Assembly (NCBI GenBank): GCA_038277395.1
Contig: CM076195.1
Coordinates: 25,742,376 to 25,806,375, forward strand
Reading direction: 5' to 3'
Origin: Dryocosmus kuriphilus
Taxonomy: Eukaryota > Arthropoda > Insecta > Hymenoptera > Cynipidae
DNA: 64,000 nt
Shown here: positions 55,101 to 59,259 of the stretch, piece by piece
Numbering within the stretch: position 1 is the stretch's first letter
Layout: every line of letters starts with the position of its first letter
The notes under the pieces: model-generated
What the model was told of the DNA's origin: nothing
What the model saw: the letters and a program-made list of their open reading frames with translations, nothing else
Database searches by the model: none
Translations under genes and position numbers: made by a program

Positions 55101-57224
55101 TTTTTTTTATGTGCAAGCTTGTCATCATATTTCTACGTACAATGCCTTTAAAGAACCGAAGAAGCACTTGCTTACTTTCAGGTTCGTCAGGTCGTACTTT
55201 AATATCAAGTCGATTTTGAAGTTAAAATAAGTAAAAAATACAATTTTTGATCACACTTTTCACTATGTTAGACGCGTTTAGACAGAAGGGCCCTGTGATA
55301 TGTATATTCCAAATGGTATCTGCTAAAAAGTTATGAAGCTCTTGACTGTCTAGTTATCTACCTGTGTGGCTGTTGTGCATTTTAGTTAAAATGAATATAG
55401 TCCCAATGCATAAAGCTTGATTTACGAAGAATTAAGATTCAGATCGAATCATTACGTTCCAGTTCGCAAATTTTCTGCAAGGGCGTACTTTATAGTTCAA
55501 CCAAAAATGTCATTTCTGGTTTTATTTAATTAATATACCTATAGAGAACAGCTCATAGAACTACTTAATTATGTATTTCTACATATAAAATAAATTTTGA
55601 AACCACATAGTTCACTAAAATGGCTCGGATTCTTTATATTTATGTAGTGGAAAACTTTACTCTAGTGATTTTAGCAGTCCTTAATAGGAGAATAAAGTTT
55701 GAGTCGAATTTATTTTTTTAAATCGTGACTGAAAGGGTTAAATCAGTGCCCCTGGTAAATCCATTATTGAGCAACCAAGATATAGTATACATAAGTATTA
55801 TTGAGATTTGTATTTACATTTAATCTAGCGATCAATTCATTTATATTTTTTGCGGTATTTTTGCGGTTAGAAATCTATCAAAAGCAGATAAGCCAACGGA
55901 TTTTCATAAAAGTGATTTTAGGTTTCAATTTATTTATAAAGTCAGAGGCGGGCATGTTTATGGCCTCATGGGGGCACGAAACGCATAAATGAGATAAATT
56001 CCGATTGATTTTTCAATATATATAAAATTTTGGACTTAACTGATGCCAGTTGTATTACGTATAAATGAATTATTTGTAAACCAATATTCTTGTTTTTATA
56101 GATTTTTTTACCGCTAAATGGGGTTTTCTCTCGGCTAACTATTGTTTTATAAATACATTTTTTATATAAAGTACAACTGAAATCAGAAATGTATTTCTAA
56201 AATAATATTCAAGCTCAAACTATTAGCTTGAGCTTCATATATTGCTTTACAAATACATTTTTTATATAGAATATAACTGATATCAGTTATTTTAAGTTCG
56301 CAAATACAGTACCCCTAATGTATGTCGTTCAATTTTCATCAAAATCTGTTGGCTTTTCTGTCCACTATGCGGTAAAGAGTAAACTTATTGTATCAGTAGC
56401 ATAAGGTGTTTATAGTTGCATTGCATAGCTTTTGTTGCAATTAATCTTTCTAACCTCAGAATGCATGGAATCCGGGAAATAACTGAGATTTTTTTCTTGA
56501 ATTTTAGCGCCCACCCTGAATTTAATTTTAGCATCTAGTAGGTTAGTTAAGCCGTTTACAAATAATTTTTCATTATTACAGGAGAGCCGTTGAACAATGA
56601 TGATGATAAACGTCCCTATGTTTGGACGTTCAAAAAAGTGTTTGGAGAGGCAAAGAGACTCTTGTTTAGAAAGCCAAACATGTTTAATAAAGTTATACCA
56701 ATTCCCAAAGCTAAGACGCCAATTATCAAATTTTGCAGTGTGCCGACGAATATTTCTTGTGACTTGTCCTTCAGAAATAGTTTGGGTGTTCATAACAGTC
56801 TTCTCATCAAACACTACCTATCGTACGATCCTCGTCTCAAACCACTTATGTTGGTGATCAAGTATTGGGCGAAGCACTGCGATATTTCGACTGAAACGCG
56901 AGGAGGAAGAATAACAAACTATGCTCTCGCAATGTTATTTATTTTCTATCTTCAACAAACTAATGTCAACTTGGTACCTCCCGTAATAAATTTAAAGAGG
57001 CCTTGTCAACCTAAAGTCATAGAGGGCTGGCAAGTGAACTTTGACAAAACTCTTCAACATCCTTCATCTGACAACAAGAGCACGATTCCTGAGCTACTTC
57101 ACGGGTTTCTTAATTTTTATGCTAATTTCAACTTTAAGCAGAATGTTATCTGTCCAGTAAATGGTCATGTCTACTCAAAAGATTCGTTCAAGGATGTAAA
57201 CAACCTCCCGGAAAGCATGAACAG
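7059..57224 (+). CDS. TUT1/Star-PAP-like terminal nucleotidyltransferase (partial gene, split by a 49-kb intron)
   Basis: Three exons joined in matching phases (7059-7147, 7247-7552, 56582-57224) encode part of a non-canonical poly(A)/uridylyl polymerase. In family order they show the end of an RRM (LNGTKLEVKPR), a basic linker, the palm motif FGSTVTG followed by CDLDIFIDI (Gly-Ser and two metal-binding Asp), the third catalytic Asp in ISCDLSFRN, and a central helical domain with NYALAMLFIFYLQ. An RRM directly before the palm is the TUT1 arrangement; TUT1 tails U6 snRNA and some mRNAs in the nucleus. All three exons are open with intact catalytic residues, so the gene is probably alive. The start, zinc finger, most of the RRM and the C-terminal part after 57224 are not found. 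Another family of the same fold (e.g. MTPAP) is less likely because of the RRM tail. Confidence 0.8.
7247..7552 (+). CDS. TUTase exon: linker and catalytic palm motif
   Basis: Acceptor TTTTCTAG ends at 7246 and the donor GTATGT starts at 7553. The exon carries a Lys/Glu-rich linker, then HRFGSTVTGLCFKKCDLDIF. The Gly-Ser pair is at 7492-7497 and the two metal-ligand Asp codons are at 7528-7530 and 7534-7536. It ends with one base of a Gly codon. Confidence 0.85.
7553..9429. other. Intron stretch without genes; short palindrome at 8936-8995
   Basis: AT-rich. At 8936-8995 the arms TTGGCCAACTAACCCC and CCCGGGGCAAGTTGGCCAA can fold on each other with a third, related copy (GCCAACTTACCCCGG) between them. 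This may be a tiny MITE end. A TA run lies at about 7976-7985. Nothing else is recognisable. Confidence 0.5.
9430..9606. repeat. GC-richer imperfect inverted repeat, probable MITE
   Basis: The left arm (ATTCGCCGAACAACTCCGAA then TGTGTGGATGTGGTC) is mirrored imperfectly by the right arm (GACCAGATCCATCCACACTA then CTCGGCATTCGCCGAA). The core is GC-richer than the surroundings. A small open frame here is a by-product. No target duplication is clear. Confidence 0.5.
9607..11205. other. Intron stretch without genes
   Basis: AT-rich, with no frame, motif or repeat that I can support. Confidence 0.4.
11206..11456. mobile_element. MITE with ~21-bp inverted ends
   Basis: CTACCTTCCGATTATATTCC opens the element and its near-exact inverse (GGAATATAATCGGAAAGTAG) closes it. 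Length is ~250 bp with no transposase. The frame at 11180-11383 is a by-product. The superfamily is not determined. Confidence 0.75.
11530..11790. repeat. Dispersed repeat with CA/CG microsatellite (copy 1)
   Basis: Shares ordered blocks with about 41830-42010: TGGACATCATTT, then ATGAC..CTAT.TCAACTT, TTTTTGAGTTAT, then CAATGTT followed by an ACACAC run. The homology lies on the same strand. It is an interspersed element of unknown class. Confidence 0.6.
11805..12370 (+). pseudogene. Gypsy-type integrase C-terminal fragment
   Basis: The frame from about 11898 shows the pattern KHQTKRQAQARKRIIKDQKY, then QYDRNR and CDIGDLVLM. This matches the region between the integrase core and the chromodomain-like GPY/F end of Ty3/gypsy integrases. 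The frame upstream is broken, and no RT or LTR adjoins it. A G run at about 12436-12450 follows. It is an isolated relic of an LTR retrotransposon. Confidence 0.55.
12496..12965 (-). pseudogene. Mariner transposase fragment with one TIR
   Basis: The left end CGAGGGGCGTCTCAAAAGTA follows TA, as in mariner ends. The minus frame 12893-12642 reads KGVLLFHDNARSQ, the second catalytic-Asp region. The family's third-Asp block is deleted and the C-terminal end continues in another frame to a stop near 12587. The N-terminal half and right TIR are absent. Confidence 0.75.
13109..13142. repeat. (TA)n microsatellite
   Basis: Uninterrupted TA repeat; the mariner at 13143 starts at its end, consistent with TA-targeted insertion. 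Confidence 0.9.
13143..14462 (-). mobile_element. Near full-length mariner element
   Basis: Inverted ends ACGAG(T/A)TGTGTTCAAAAAGT followed by AAGGTGACTTTT lie at both ends, each flanked by TA (13141-13142, 14463-14464). The 1,320-bp length is standard for mariner. It carries one broken transposase gene on the minus strand. Confidence 0.9.
13206..14256 (-). pseudogene. Mariner transposase, frameshifted, third catalytic Asp lost
   Basis: Starts at ATG 14256 (MDQRTCITF), with the helix-turn-helix part continuing in shifted frames through MSKKNVYKCYKLFKEG. The first Asp is in VITGDE and the second in WLLHYDNAPAH. The usual SPDLxPSD block reads SPNLVPFN, so the third DD34D residue is Asn. Frameshifts occur near 14160, 13790 and 13550. 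The family cuts and pastes at TA; this copy cannot. The C-terminal end is at 13206. Confidence 0.85.
14465..16277. other. Intron stretch without clear genes
   Basis: AT-rich. The minus strand at about 15560-15310 has a Lys/Ala-rich open stretch (REAEQLKIKKQKAARRKG) ending in a stop; it could be a scrap of a retroelement but is unassigned. Nothing else is supported. Confidence 0.3.
16278..16495 (+). mobile_element. tRNA-derived SINE (copy 1)
   Basis: A tRNA-like head has an A-box-like TAGCTCGCTCAGGCGG and a B-box-like GGGGTTCTATCCC, followed by GGTACCCCTGGAAATTTTTC. The same head-plus-tail arrangement recurs at 63840-63933, which shows a family rather than a true tRNA. The 3' end is not certain. 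Confidence 0.65.
16496..17275. other. Intron stretch without genes
   Basis: No frame or repeat that I can support. It ends at the LINE target duplication. Confidence 0.4.
17539..20177 (-). pseudogene. LINE ORF2: endonuclease and RT with deleted catalytic core
   Basis: Begins near ATG 20177, with an early TGA after FWNV. Endonuclease motifs follow (VVMMSETWVDE; ELVLIGGDLNAWTG). The RT part 19505-18354 has KNKATGEDGMENEALK, WRTGLVVPLLKKG, and VDFKAAFDSVNRKVL. Directly after this, at about 18350, the frame resumes with LVWSVMCYGVEIWGW, which in this family lies far downstream. The fingers/palm stretch with the (F/Y)xDD box is therefore deleted, by an estimated 200 or more codons. The C-terminal end has a Cys-rich stretch (MKMCRVCRYERKSWEHVLER), ending at 17539. 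Confidence 0.8.
20226..21620 (-). pseudogene. LINE ORF1 (coiled-coil RNA-binding protein), one in-frame stop
   Basis: Two minus frames, 21620-21051 and 21032-20226, are in the same phase and are divided by a single TAG at 21051-21053. The first part is polar, Gly/Arg/Lys-rich. The second has a long charged coiled coil (LEERVRNLECKSVDRKK) and an L1-ORF1-like segment with RSRNIVIRGM. In LINEs this protein coats element RNA. The gene would be about 460 codons without the stop. Confidence 0.7.
21909..23480. other. Intron stretch without genes; T20 run at 23403-23423
   Basis: No coding pattern is convincing. A 20-base T tract follows GACTCGGCTG at about 23403. It could mark a poly(A) tail of an old minus-strand retroposon, but no body was recognised. 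Confidence 0.35.
23481..24890 (-). pseudogene. P-element-type (THAP9-like) transposase remnant
   Basis: Exon-like minus-strand pieces are in family order: PDVQWDHFRLVYKHDKDR (about 24600-24430), LFCKRIDSLFDAFEIG (about 24340-24260), FLSVNDFLTDQTAQGLKMTL with SVLTGKISQDPLE (about 24150-23970), then PVQECLIYYITAKVSKKL and a downstream CPESLN piece in a shifted frame. The LTGKxxQDPLE block followed by a GT donor also occurs in the P element at 48183-52937, at the same exon edge. Stops and frameshifts make it dead. No terminal repeats were found. The part above 24620 is weak. Confidence 0.6.
25142..25375 (+). repeat. Left long inverted repeat
   Basis: Inverse of 28582-28826; see the parent element. 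The outermost recognisable match is CCCTAAATTAAAAT. Confidence 0.75.
25584..25781 (+). pseudogene. Possible N-terminal exon of the RAG1/Transib-like gene
   Basis: A 65-codon open frame (LFNFQPDCGYGLRNGDLILR) lies between the left inverted repeat and the main frame, on the same strand. Placement suggests an upstream exon. The sequence itself matches no motif I can name. Confidence 0.3.
25904..25935. repeat. (TA)n microsatellite
   Basis: Plain TA repeat inside the long-TIR transposon. Confidence 0.9.
26930..27824 (+). mobile_element. Mariner insertion, left end lost
   Basis: The right end is ACTTTCTGGACGTGCCTCG (27806-27824) followed by TA, an intact mariner terminus. No matching left TIR is present near 26900-27030, so the 5' end and neighbouring host-element sequence were deleted together. 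The left boundary is approximate. It sits inside the RAG1/Transib-like frame. Confidence 0.8.
27038..27724 (+). pseudogene. Mariner transposase with internal deletion
   Basis: Starts MSIVSPAKCEIRAVIRYL (helix-turn-helix part), jumps after WYREFKNGHT directly to FKTTISDKKIMASVFWD, then LLHDNDKPHT and YSPDLAPSDFHLF. The second and third catalytic Asp are kept. The first (GDE block) is lost with about 100 residues. A TGA at 27620 replaces an expected residue before the normal C terminus, which ends at TAA 27722-27724. Confidence 0.9.
28582..28826 (-). repeat. Right long inverted repeat
   Basis: Inverse of 25142-25375, ending ATTTTAATGTAGGG. Confidence 0.75.
28827..32313. other. Intron stretch; one near-open frame and a CATA repeat
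   Basis: A + strand frame 30293-30586 (starting MFRTADGERLAWGRGAALV) is open apart from one TAA at 30386 and has more balanced codon content than its surroundings. I do not recognise it; it may be a retroelement scrap. A short CATA-type repeat lies at about 31140-31165. At 32220-32236 the string CACTCAGGACGTAA also occurs at the end of the solo LTR (about 41686), so a piece of the same LTR family may end here. The rest is unannotated AT-rich DNA. Confidence 0.35.
32314..32957 (-). pseudogene. Unassigned Maverick-associated protein
   Basis: Three overlapping minus frames in order: a Lys/Glu-rich start (ASEAIRRKHRTLTMGKAA), an acidic middle (EEEEDDE), and a C-terminal part with FEGQYIHAKDKHYLKTVG, DDLRNYKEVLIATNAHKKR. 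At least two frameshifts. I associate this protein with Maverick-like clusters by position only; no catalytic motif is visible. Confidence 0.45.
33020..33737 (-). pseudogene. FtsK/HerA-type DNA packaging ATPase
   Basis: The minus frame from ATG 33737 has a Walker A loop, GLSNCGKTN (about 33604-33578). The Walker B strand IIVYDDV falls near 33360-33340, after a stop at 33372. Further family-like pieces follow in shifted frames down to about 33020. This ATPase family pumps viral DNA into capsids. Multiple frameshifts and stops make it inactive. Confidence 0.65.
33831..34660 (+). pseudogene. Phospholipase A2-domain protein (minor capsid type)
   Basis: Translation from about 33840 holds a basic start, then LPGCQYCGPDTNL (calcium-loop type YCGP) and LDAACEEHDIA with the His-Asp active-site pair, as in parvovirus VP1 and Maverick/adintovirus PLA2 proteins. 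A TAG follows immediately after the HD motif (34029-34031). Downstream, in shifted frames, lies a Gly/Ala-rich hydrophobic stretch (ALGVLTGGAAGVPNAV) and repeated KPYRKG motifs near 34580-34640. In the family the domain helps particles leave endosomes. This copy is broken. Confidence 0.7.
34681..35030 (+). pseudogene. Adenovirus-type (C5/Ulp1-fold) cysteine protease
   Basis: The frame 34725-34997 has GPGTHWVTY (catalytic His codon 34815-34817) and FDGFGNRRPPSDIVDYLG, both standard in Maverick maturation proteases. An N-terminal piece (LTGADLLKYA) precedes it in another frame. The frame shifts just before the part where the catalytic Cys is expected; GELCLKFLCEQL appears in the alternative frame near 34966-35001. 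The enzyme would process capsid proteins. Confidence 0.7.
35080..35845 (+). pseudogene. Capsid-like (probable penton) protein
   Basis: Starts at ATG 35080. Broken frames carry EAEFFPPIELFPHKSHVLGL, then AINIKPNNNTLRSEIKCDLE, then FFPVIPSGYKIVEVPSHVIY and IVDQDGDLLNFRGEIG. This ordered pattern recurs beside the protease in arthropod Maverick/adintovirus-like elements, where I take it to be the single-jelly-roll vertex protein. At least three frameshifts. The name is inferred from position and memory of the family. Confidence 0.5.
36060..36529 (+). pseudogene. Unassigned frames at the end of the Maverick-like cluster
   Basis: Two overlapping + frames: ARYKSGNVWLTGNYYGLEW with DIDYEEVRRIIRDTHCAALV (to about 36240), then EKKKFLDQFLHNLNNMEDLG continuing to SFCGGGCNSLLDHL (36257-36529). 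They read as coding rather than random and sit next to the capsid-like gene on the same strand. I do not recognise either. Confidence 0.4.
36538..36680. mobile_element. Small MITE with 16-bp inverted ends
   Basis: AGGTAACGCTGTCGAG at the left and its exact inverse CTCGACAGCGTTACCT at the right, 143 bp apart outer to outer. No coding capacity. It abuts the Maverick-like remnant. Confidence 0.8.
36681..37193. other. Intron stretch without genes; C20 run at 37105-37124
   Basis: Only a long C tract and AT-rich sequence are visible. Confidence 0.5.
37198..37751. mobile_element. MITE with TTAA target duplication
   Basis: GGGGTTATACTA opens and TAGTATAACCCC closes a 554-bp element, and TTAA lies directly outside on both sides (37194-37197, 37752-37755). 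TTAA targeting is the habit of piggyBac and some other superfamilies. The ends are not the classic piggyBac CCYT form, so the superfamily is open. No transposase. Confidence 0.75.
38004..38259 (+). promoter_or_regulatory. Array of heat shock elements (HSF sites)
   Basis: Perfect nTTCnnGAAn arrays occur at 38004-38021 (TTCTAGAAGCTTCGAGAA), 38051-38063 (GAA/TTC/GAA), 38077-38084 (GAA/TTC), 38096-38113 (TTCGAGAAGTTTCGAGAA), 38148-38165 (TTCTAGAAGCTTCGAGAA) and 38252-38259 (TTC/GAA), with an imperfect one at 38196-38208. Alternating units at exact 5-bp spacing are the binding site of heat shock factor trimers. The last site lies 25 bp upstream of a TATA box. Repeats of CATGCATGTTTCTAGAAG-like units suggest the array grew by duplication. 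Confidence 0.85.
38284..38317 (+). promoter_or_regulatory. TATA box and initiator
   Basis: TATAAAA at 38284-38290 and an arthropod initiator-like TTCAGTC at 38312-38318, about 30 bp apart, directly downstream of the heat shock element array. Confidence 0.65.
38368..38463 (+). CDS. 31-codon ORF of the putative heat-shock unit
   Basis: The first ATG after the predicted start site opens a 31-residue frame (MDLSIINKFGRLEEILPVKS, then a short basic end) closed by TGA at 38461-38463. AATAAA follows at 38500-38505, giving a compact unit: HSE array, TATA box, ~50-nt leader, ORF, poly(A) signal. I recognise no protein family. The product could be a micropeptide, a remnant of a longer heat-shock gene, or the RNA itself could matter. 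Coding is not proven. Confidence 0.35.
   Translation: MDLSIINKFGRLEEILPVKSLSDRTCRVTVI
38500..38505 (+). terminator. Polyadenylation signal AATAAA
   Basis: Canonical hexamer 37 bp after the stop of the 31-codon ORF. Confidence 0.5.
38510..38950. other. Stretch between the two heat-shock-element groups
   Basis: No gene is seen. The frame 38626-38808 is short and lacks motifs. Confidence 0.4.
38956..39044. promoter_or_regulatory. Second group of heat shock elements
   Basis: TTCTAGAAACTTC at 38956-38968 (three units) and TTCTAGAAGCTTCAAGAA at 39027-39044 (four perfect units). The CACATGCATGTTTCTAGAAGC context repeats the one at 37994-38012, so it is a second copy of the same regulatory unit. 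No TATA-plus-ORF unit is evident beside it. A TGTAGCTNNGCAACNCGCC motif lies near both groups (about 37852 and 39184). Confidence 0.7.
39060..39780. other. Intron stretch without genes
   Basis: Nothing recognised apart from short homopolymer runs. Confidence 0.4.
39781..40141. mobile_element. MITE with ~40-bp inverted ends
   Basis: CCTGCCGAAACAAAATG... at the left and ...CATTTTGTTTCGGCAGG at the right are inverted, and the match extends inward through a shared AAAAATGTCAGAGC block. Length is 361 bp with no coding capacity. The target duplication is unclear. Confidence 0.8.
40336..41700. mobile_element. Solo LTR with 4-bp target duplication
   Basis: The element starts TGTAACGTCC and ends GGACGTAACA (near-inverse tips with TG...CA), and GAGC lies directly outside on both sides (40332-40335, 41701-41704). 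The 1,365-bp length and absence of gag/pol fit an LTR left after recombination of a gypsy-type provirus. Transcription direction is not certain. Confidence 0.75.
41705..42289. repeat. Stretch holding dispersed repeat copy 2
   Basis: About 41830-42010 matches 11530-11790, including the GTTATAATAAAAAAGCAATG block and a CA/CG microsatellite. Outside that copy nothing is recognised. Confidence 0.55.
42290..42503. mobile_element. Foldback repeat with ~95-bp arms
   Basis: The left arm (TATTTGGATTTATTTGAAAC ... GAAATTTCGAAATTCAAAAT) is the inverse of the right arm ending AATAATTCCAAAC, with a short spacer at about 42387-42410. Such a structure would form a long RNA hairpin if transcribed. A related string (TCGCTGATTGCGAATCTGAA) occurs at about 54851. 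Confidence 0.75.
42545..42998. mobile_element. Foldback repeat, 'ATCCGAAT' family (copy 1)
   Basis: Both arms carry GAACTATTCAG, ATATCTATATC, CCGAATGTGATTCATTC and TTGAAAAT in inverted order. The centre is built from short ATCCGAATGA-type units repeated in both directions. A related copy lies at 53330-53610. Confidence 0.75.
42999..43736. other. AT-rich stretch with a short tandem repeat
   Basis: At about 43327-43450 a ~41-bp unit (CCTTTTCCATTCCCCAGACT type) is present two to three times, diverging in the last. No gene is seen. Confidence 0.5.
43737..44571. mobile_element. Foldback element with ~150-bp arms
   Basis: The left arm from TCACAGGCCTGCAA, through GTTACAGAAACGACAGG and GGCCGCAGAAATTGT to TTAAATGGTCAAAAA, is mirrored on the right, ending TTGCAGTACTGTGA. 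ATTA flanks both sides (43733-43736, 44572-44575). The spacer contains GATGAT-rich simple sequence at about 44168-44236. No transposase frame. Confidence 0.75.
44572..45268. other. Stretch without genes
   Basis: Two short frames near 44973-45167 and 45225-45413 show no motif. Nothing further is supported. Confidence 0.35.
45272..45903. mobile_element. Near-perfect foldback MITE with TTA target duplication
   Basis: The whole 632 bp is one inverted repeat: CACAGCCCCAC..., AAAGTGTCATGTGCGGCA, CCTACCCTTACGTATT, GAAATCTTTCTATCACGTCA all recur in inverse order on the right, and TTA lies outside both ends (45269-45271, 45904-45906). TTA duplication points to the PIF/Harbinger superfamily. The centre is a CG-rich loop (about 45565-45620). 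Confidence 0.8.
45907..46873. repeat. Stretch with long (TA)n microsatellite
   Basis: TA repeat at about 46070-46140. The remaining DNA shows no gene. The 60-codon frame at 46357-46539 has no motif. Confidence 0.6.
46874..47534 (-). mobile_element. Short Helitron with intact termini
   Basis: On the minus strand it starts TCCTTCTATTATATAAAAAA (47534) and ends with the hairpin GGGGGCGGAGCCCCC followed by CTAG (46877-46874). It is inserted between A and T, as expected of Helitrons, and there is no target duplication. At 661 bp it carries only the 5' end of a Helitron gene, so it is non-autonomous. A 20-bp unit (GTATTCCTATCAGTATTCT type) is repeated three times at 46923-46982. Confidence 0.8.
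46970..47260 (-). pseudogene. Helitron N-terminal (zinc-binding) fragment
   Basis: The minus frame shows MSVECKYCKALTF followed by NTYCHQGKIELPP and FRKNISDRNPEY, the order of Cys/His residues at the start of Rep/helicase Helitron proteins. It stops where the tandem repeat begins, and Rep and helicase domains are absent. Confidence 0.65.
47535..48174. other. AT-rich stretch without genes
   Basis: Nothing recognised between the Helitron and the P element. Confidence 0.4.
48396..50089 (+). pseudogene. P transposase 5' part: THAP domain, coiled coil, splice to LTGK block
   Basis: ATG 48396 starts MGGSYCIIPNCTNGYKT (C2CH THAP opening). After a frameshift, VPKDYVEQCQ and CETHVLVSDIVWEEK complete a THAP-like DNA-binding domain, and a GTAAGT donor follows at 48642. 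A second exon (about 48978-49540) is broken. 49556-50005 has CDYCTLAKRTLDRK and a Lys-rich coiled coil. Near 50003 the sequence jumps straight to SNYLLNECKCDYVLTGKMNK and a GT donor at about 50090. The RNase H-like catalytic and GTP-binding regions are therefore deleted. Confidence 0.8.
50090..51659. other. P-element intron enlarged by an LTR insertion
   Basis: The intron starts after the LTGK..LE block (GT at about 50090) and ends at TTGATTATAG (51659). The intron of the related copy at 23.8-24.0 kb is short, so most of this interval is inserted DNA, including the LTR that ends at 51527. Small frames here are by-products. Confidence 0.6.
50640..51527 (-). mobile_element. LTR (gypsy-like), left boundary uncertain
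   Basis: The minus strand from 51527 begins TGTAACGTGGCAGTTTCGAC, a small hairpin, and continues with sequence matching the LTR start at 63934-64000. A TATA-like GAGTATAAAGTCCAGACAG lies at about 51420-51438, as expected of an LTR promoter. No internal genes were found. The other end could be anywhere from about 50280 to 50880, and no target duplication was identified. Confidence 0.6.
51660..52406 (+). pseudogene. P transposase C-terminal exon
   Basis: Follows acceptor TTGATTATAG. It shows FHAIRFAGGANDHPATPTF, then KPPKKENC and LTSLSQLKEI, then VDCINYYSIGAICRNML with a Cys pair (KCENCKKAF), and ends with KKKIAKFCKT and TAG. This is the conserved C terminus of P/THAP9-type transposases. Three frameshifts or stops occur, near 51707, 51863 and 52250. 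Confidence 0.8.
52946..53329. other. AT-rich stretch without genes
   Basis: No gene is seen. The region leads into the ATCCGAAT-type repeat. Confidence 0.4.
53330..53610. repeat. 'ATCCGAAT' family repeat (copy 2)
   Basis: Repeated CGGATT(G/A)A units lead to GAATGAATCGCATTCGGGTG, a degraded ATACAGATAT block, TTTAAATAGTTCGCA and TTCGCCAGG. This is the same order as one arm of 42545-42998 (inverse of 42510-42600). The second arm is not clear, so it may be a half element. Confidence 0.6.
53640..54545. repeat. Degenerate tandem repeat, ~80-105-bp unit
   Basis: The core CATAGCTTGG(C/A)GTAGATTGGC with ATAAACTGCGCC recurs at about 54010, 54114, 54214, 54295 and 54396, preceded by ATGTTTCATAAATTGC and followed by TTAGGTTC..ATATAGCCTCTAGATCATTAAGT. 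Copies are diverged. It is an old satellite-like block. Confidence 0.7.
54546..56581. other. 3' end of the big intron; weak inverted and direct repeats
   Basis: AAGCCAACGGATTTTCATAA at about 55892 and an inverse match (TGAAAATTGA/CAAAATCTGTTGGCTTTT region, about 56331-56357) suggest a ~500-bp foldback. Within it a ~50-bp block (ACAAATACATTTTTTATATA type) occurs twice in direct order, at about 56147 and 56250. No exon is seen before the acceptor at 56581. Confidence 0.45.
56582..57224 (+). CDS. TUTase exon: third catalytic Asp and central domain
   Basis: Acceptor TTATTACAG ends at 56581. Two bases complete the Gly codon begun at 7552. The third palm Asp is at 56761-56763 (NISCDLSFRN), followed by LMLVIKYWAKHCDI, RITNYALAMLFIFYLQ and a long helical region ending PESMNR. 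Likely donor AACAG|GTATTT at 57225. The frame stays open to TGA 57253-57255, but the family protein goes on, so splicing at 57225 is preferred. Downstream exons are not in the window. Confidence 0.85.
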
Positions 57225-59239
57225 GTATTTTAATGCACATATTTTGAAATTATGATTTTTATTCTAGAATCCAAATAAAACATTTTTATGCTTCATTGAA
57301 ATTTGTAAGTAGTCTACTCGGTTAGGGGTAGGAAAAATGGATCCTTGCTGTTTATTGGGGCCAGATTACATTTCTAGAATAATATGTTAGTCCAGTCATT
57401 AGGTACTTTCAGCTATAAATAAGTAGATAAAAAAATATTATTGGCTTAAGCATTCGTTCTACACAAATGTTTTAAAAATCGAAATTAAAGAACGTAAAAT
57501 TGTGCTTCAAACTAAAAAAAATTTCTAGCTACAATAGTTCCGAGGCTACATCTTAATTTCGTGCAAATCTAAAAAAACAACTTCGTAGCTCAATCAGATC
57601 CAATTTTTAACAATGATTTTTTTTTGATATAGCTCGTTTCTGGTGCATTATATGCGAAAGTTTTACAGGAAAAAATTTAATTACGGAAAATTATGCTTAA
57701 AAGTAGGAAAATAATGTTTTCGGTGTAATATTAAAACAGGTACAGACTCCAGAAATTATACCATTTTTTTCTCTCATTTTGAAAGTATAAAAACATTTAA
57801 GCACTTTTAAATTACAACACCCACTTCGACAGTTGGACTTTCCGTGAACTGGAGTTAATAAAATCGAGAAAACCAACGAAAAGTCTGCCGTTAGAGTGAA
57901 AACAAAGTAGAAGGGGTAGAAGAAAATTATATGTATATATATTTAGAGCTAAACCTAGCTCTAACCCGGTTGTGGCACGGCAGCCTGAAAGTTGAGATTA
58001 CGCCTCACTTGATTAGAGGGTCTCACTGGGGACAAAGAGAACTGCTCGGACGTGCTCATGTAAATTAAGATTGTGCCTCCATCAGGATGAGTGCCTTCCT
58101 GAGTCGGTTCCTCTGCGGAGGAACTACGTGACGTTTATTTTTAAGTTCTAAAAACGCGCAAAAAGGTGCAAACCTGAATTAAAGTATATATTTGAATGAA
58201 CAAAATGATACCACAACTATTACGATAGAGACGTTAATGGAGGTTAATGGTCAATCGGCAGCGAGTCGAATGCTGTGAATTGTGAAAATGTCGATTTTAC
58301 GTCTTTCCCTACAACACCATGTTTCTAGTTTAAGTTGATTAAAGACAATGTTCCAAACGTTAGAATCCTTAAAGATAAAATAAGGTGTAAAACACTTCTA
58401 TATTGCTTATATATTTCAAAATATACCGTATATTCCCATAAATTGCGCTTTCGAAACTTCAGATGATTTTCTCAATTCAGTGGCCTACCAGTAAGAAACT
58501 ACTATATTAATGCTTATAAAAATGTGCTTTATGAAAAATATATATTTGCTATAAATCAGTAATTACGTGTTTGTTCGGTAAGCACAGTCACATAAGGCTG
58601 AATAGGAACCACGAAAAGGTATTTATAAATTTTGCCAACAGTTTAAATTCGATTTCAAGGAGTATCATGGTTATAGCGGTCGTTTTTAAATTTTTGCGCA
58701 GGCGATTTGTTTTTTTAAATACTATTCCTGTTTGAAGCAAATGCGCACAATAGGTTCTGATCGATTCCTGCCACTTAAAGTTACTTTAATTGTAACTTTC
58801 AATTGTTTTTTTAATGTGTACGAGCTTGCTTCATTAAATAAATTATACAATTGTTATCAAAGATTTTTTTTCAGTCATTCTAATCGGTTCTAATCGAAAA
58901 TTTCCATTACGATCTGTAAATTAGAAATCTACCCTACCAACCTAACTGATTAATTAAAGCTTAGAAAATATTTTAAGTTTCTACTACAAGATGAACATTA
59001 CTTTCAATAAACCAATTCAAAATAATTCTATATAATTTGTAGATTAAAATCAGTATGCAAAAATTGTACATGCCCATAGAATCATCACTTGATTGCATTA
59101 CAAATATGCGTCCGTGACTGATGATATATACCGGGAGAGTCCCGTGCAGAACATTTAGTTTGGTATCAAAATCCAACTAAGAAAATGTCTTCGACATATT
59201 GGGCAAATATCATCTTAAATCCGAGATATAATTTTTTTT
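57225..59239. other. Next TUTase intron, no exon found
   Basis: AT-rich apart from a GC-richer block at about 57960-58140 (CGGTTGTGGCACGGCAGCCT ... GGTTCCTCTGCGGAGGAACT) that looks like part of a retroelement but was not identified. No exon with the expected C-terminal nucleotidyltransferase motifs was found. Confidence 0.4.
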
Positions 59240-59259
59240 CTTTTTTTTTTATAATAATA

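Larger units (their letters stand above)
7553..56581 (+). other. 49,029-bp TUTase intron filled with transposable elements
   Basis: Donor GTATGT at 7553 and acceptor TTATTACAG ending at 56581. The split Gly codon (one base + two bases) restores one frame that reads DIFIDI-G-EPLNN. The exon at 56582 continues the protein exactly where the family needs it. No other exon of this gene was seen inside. The contents are almost all mobile elements, listed separately. Confidence 0.75.
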
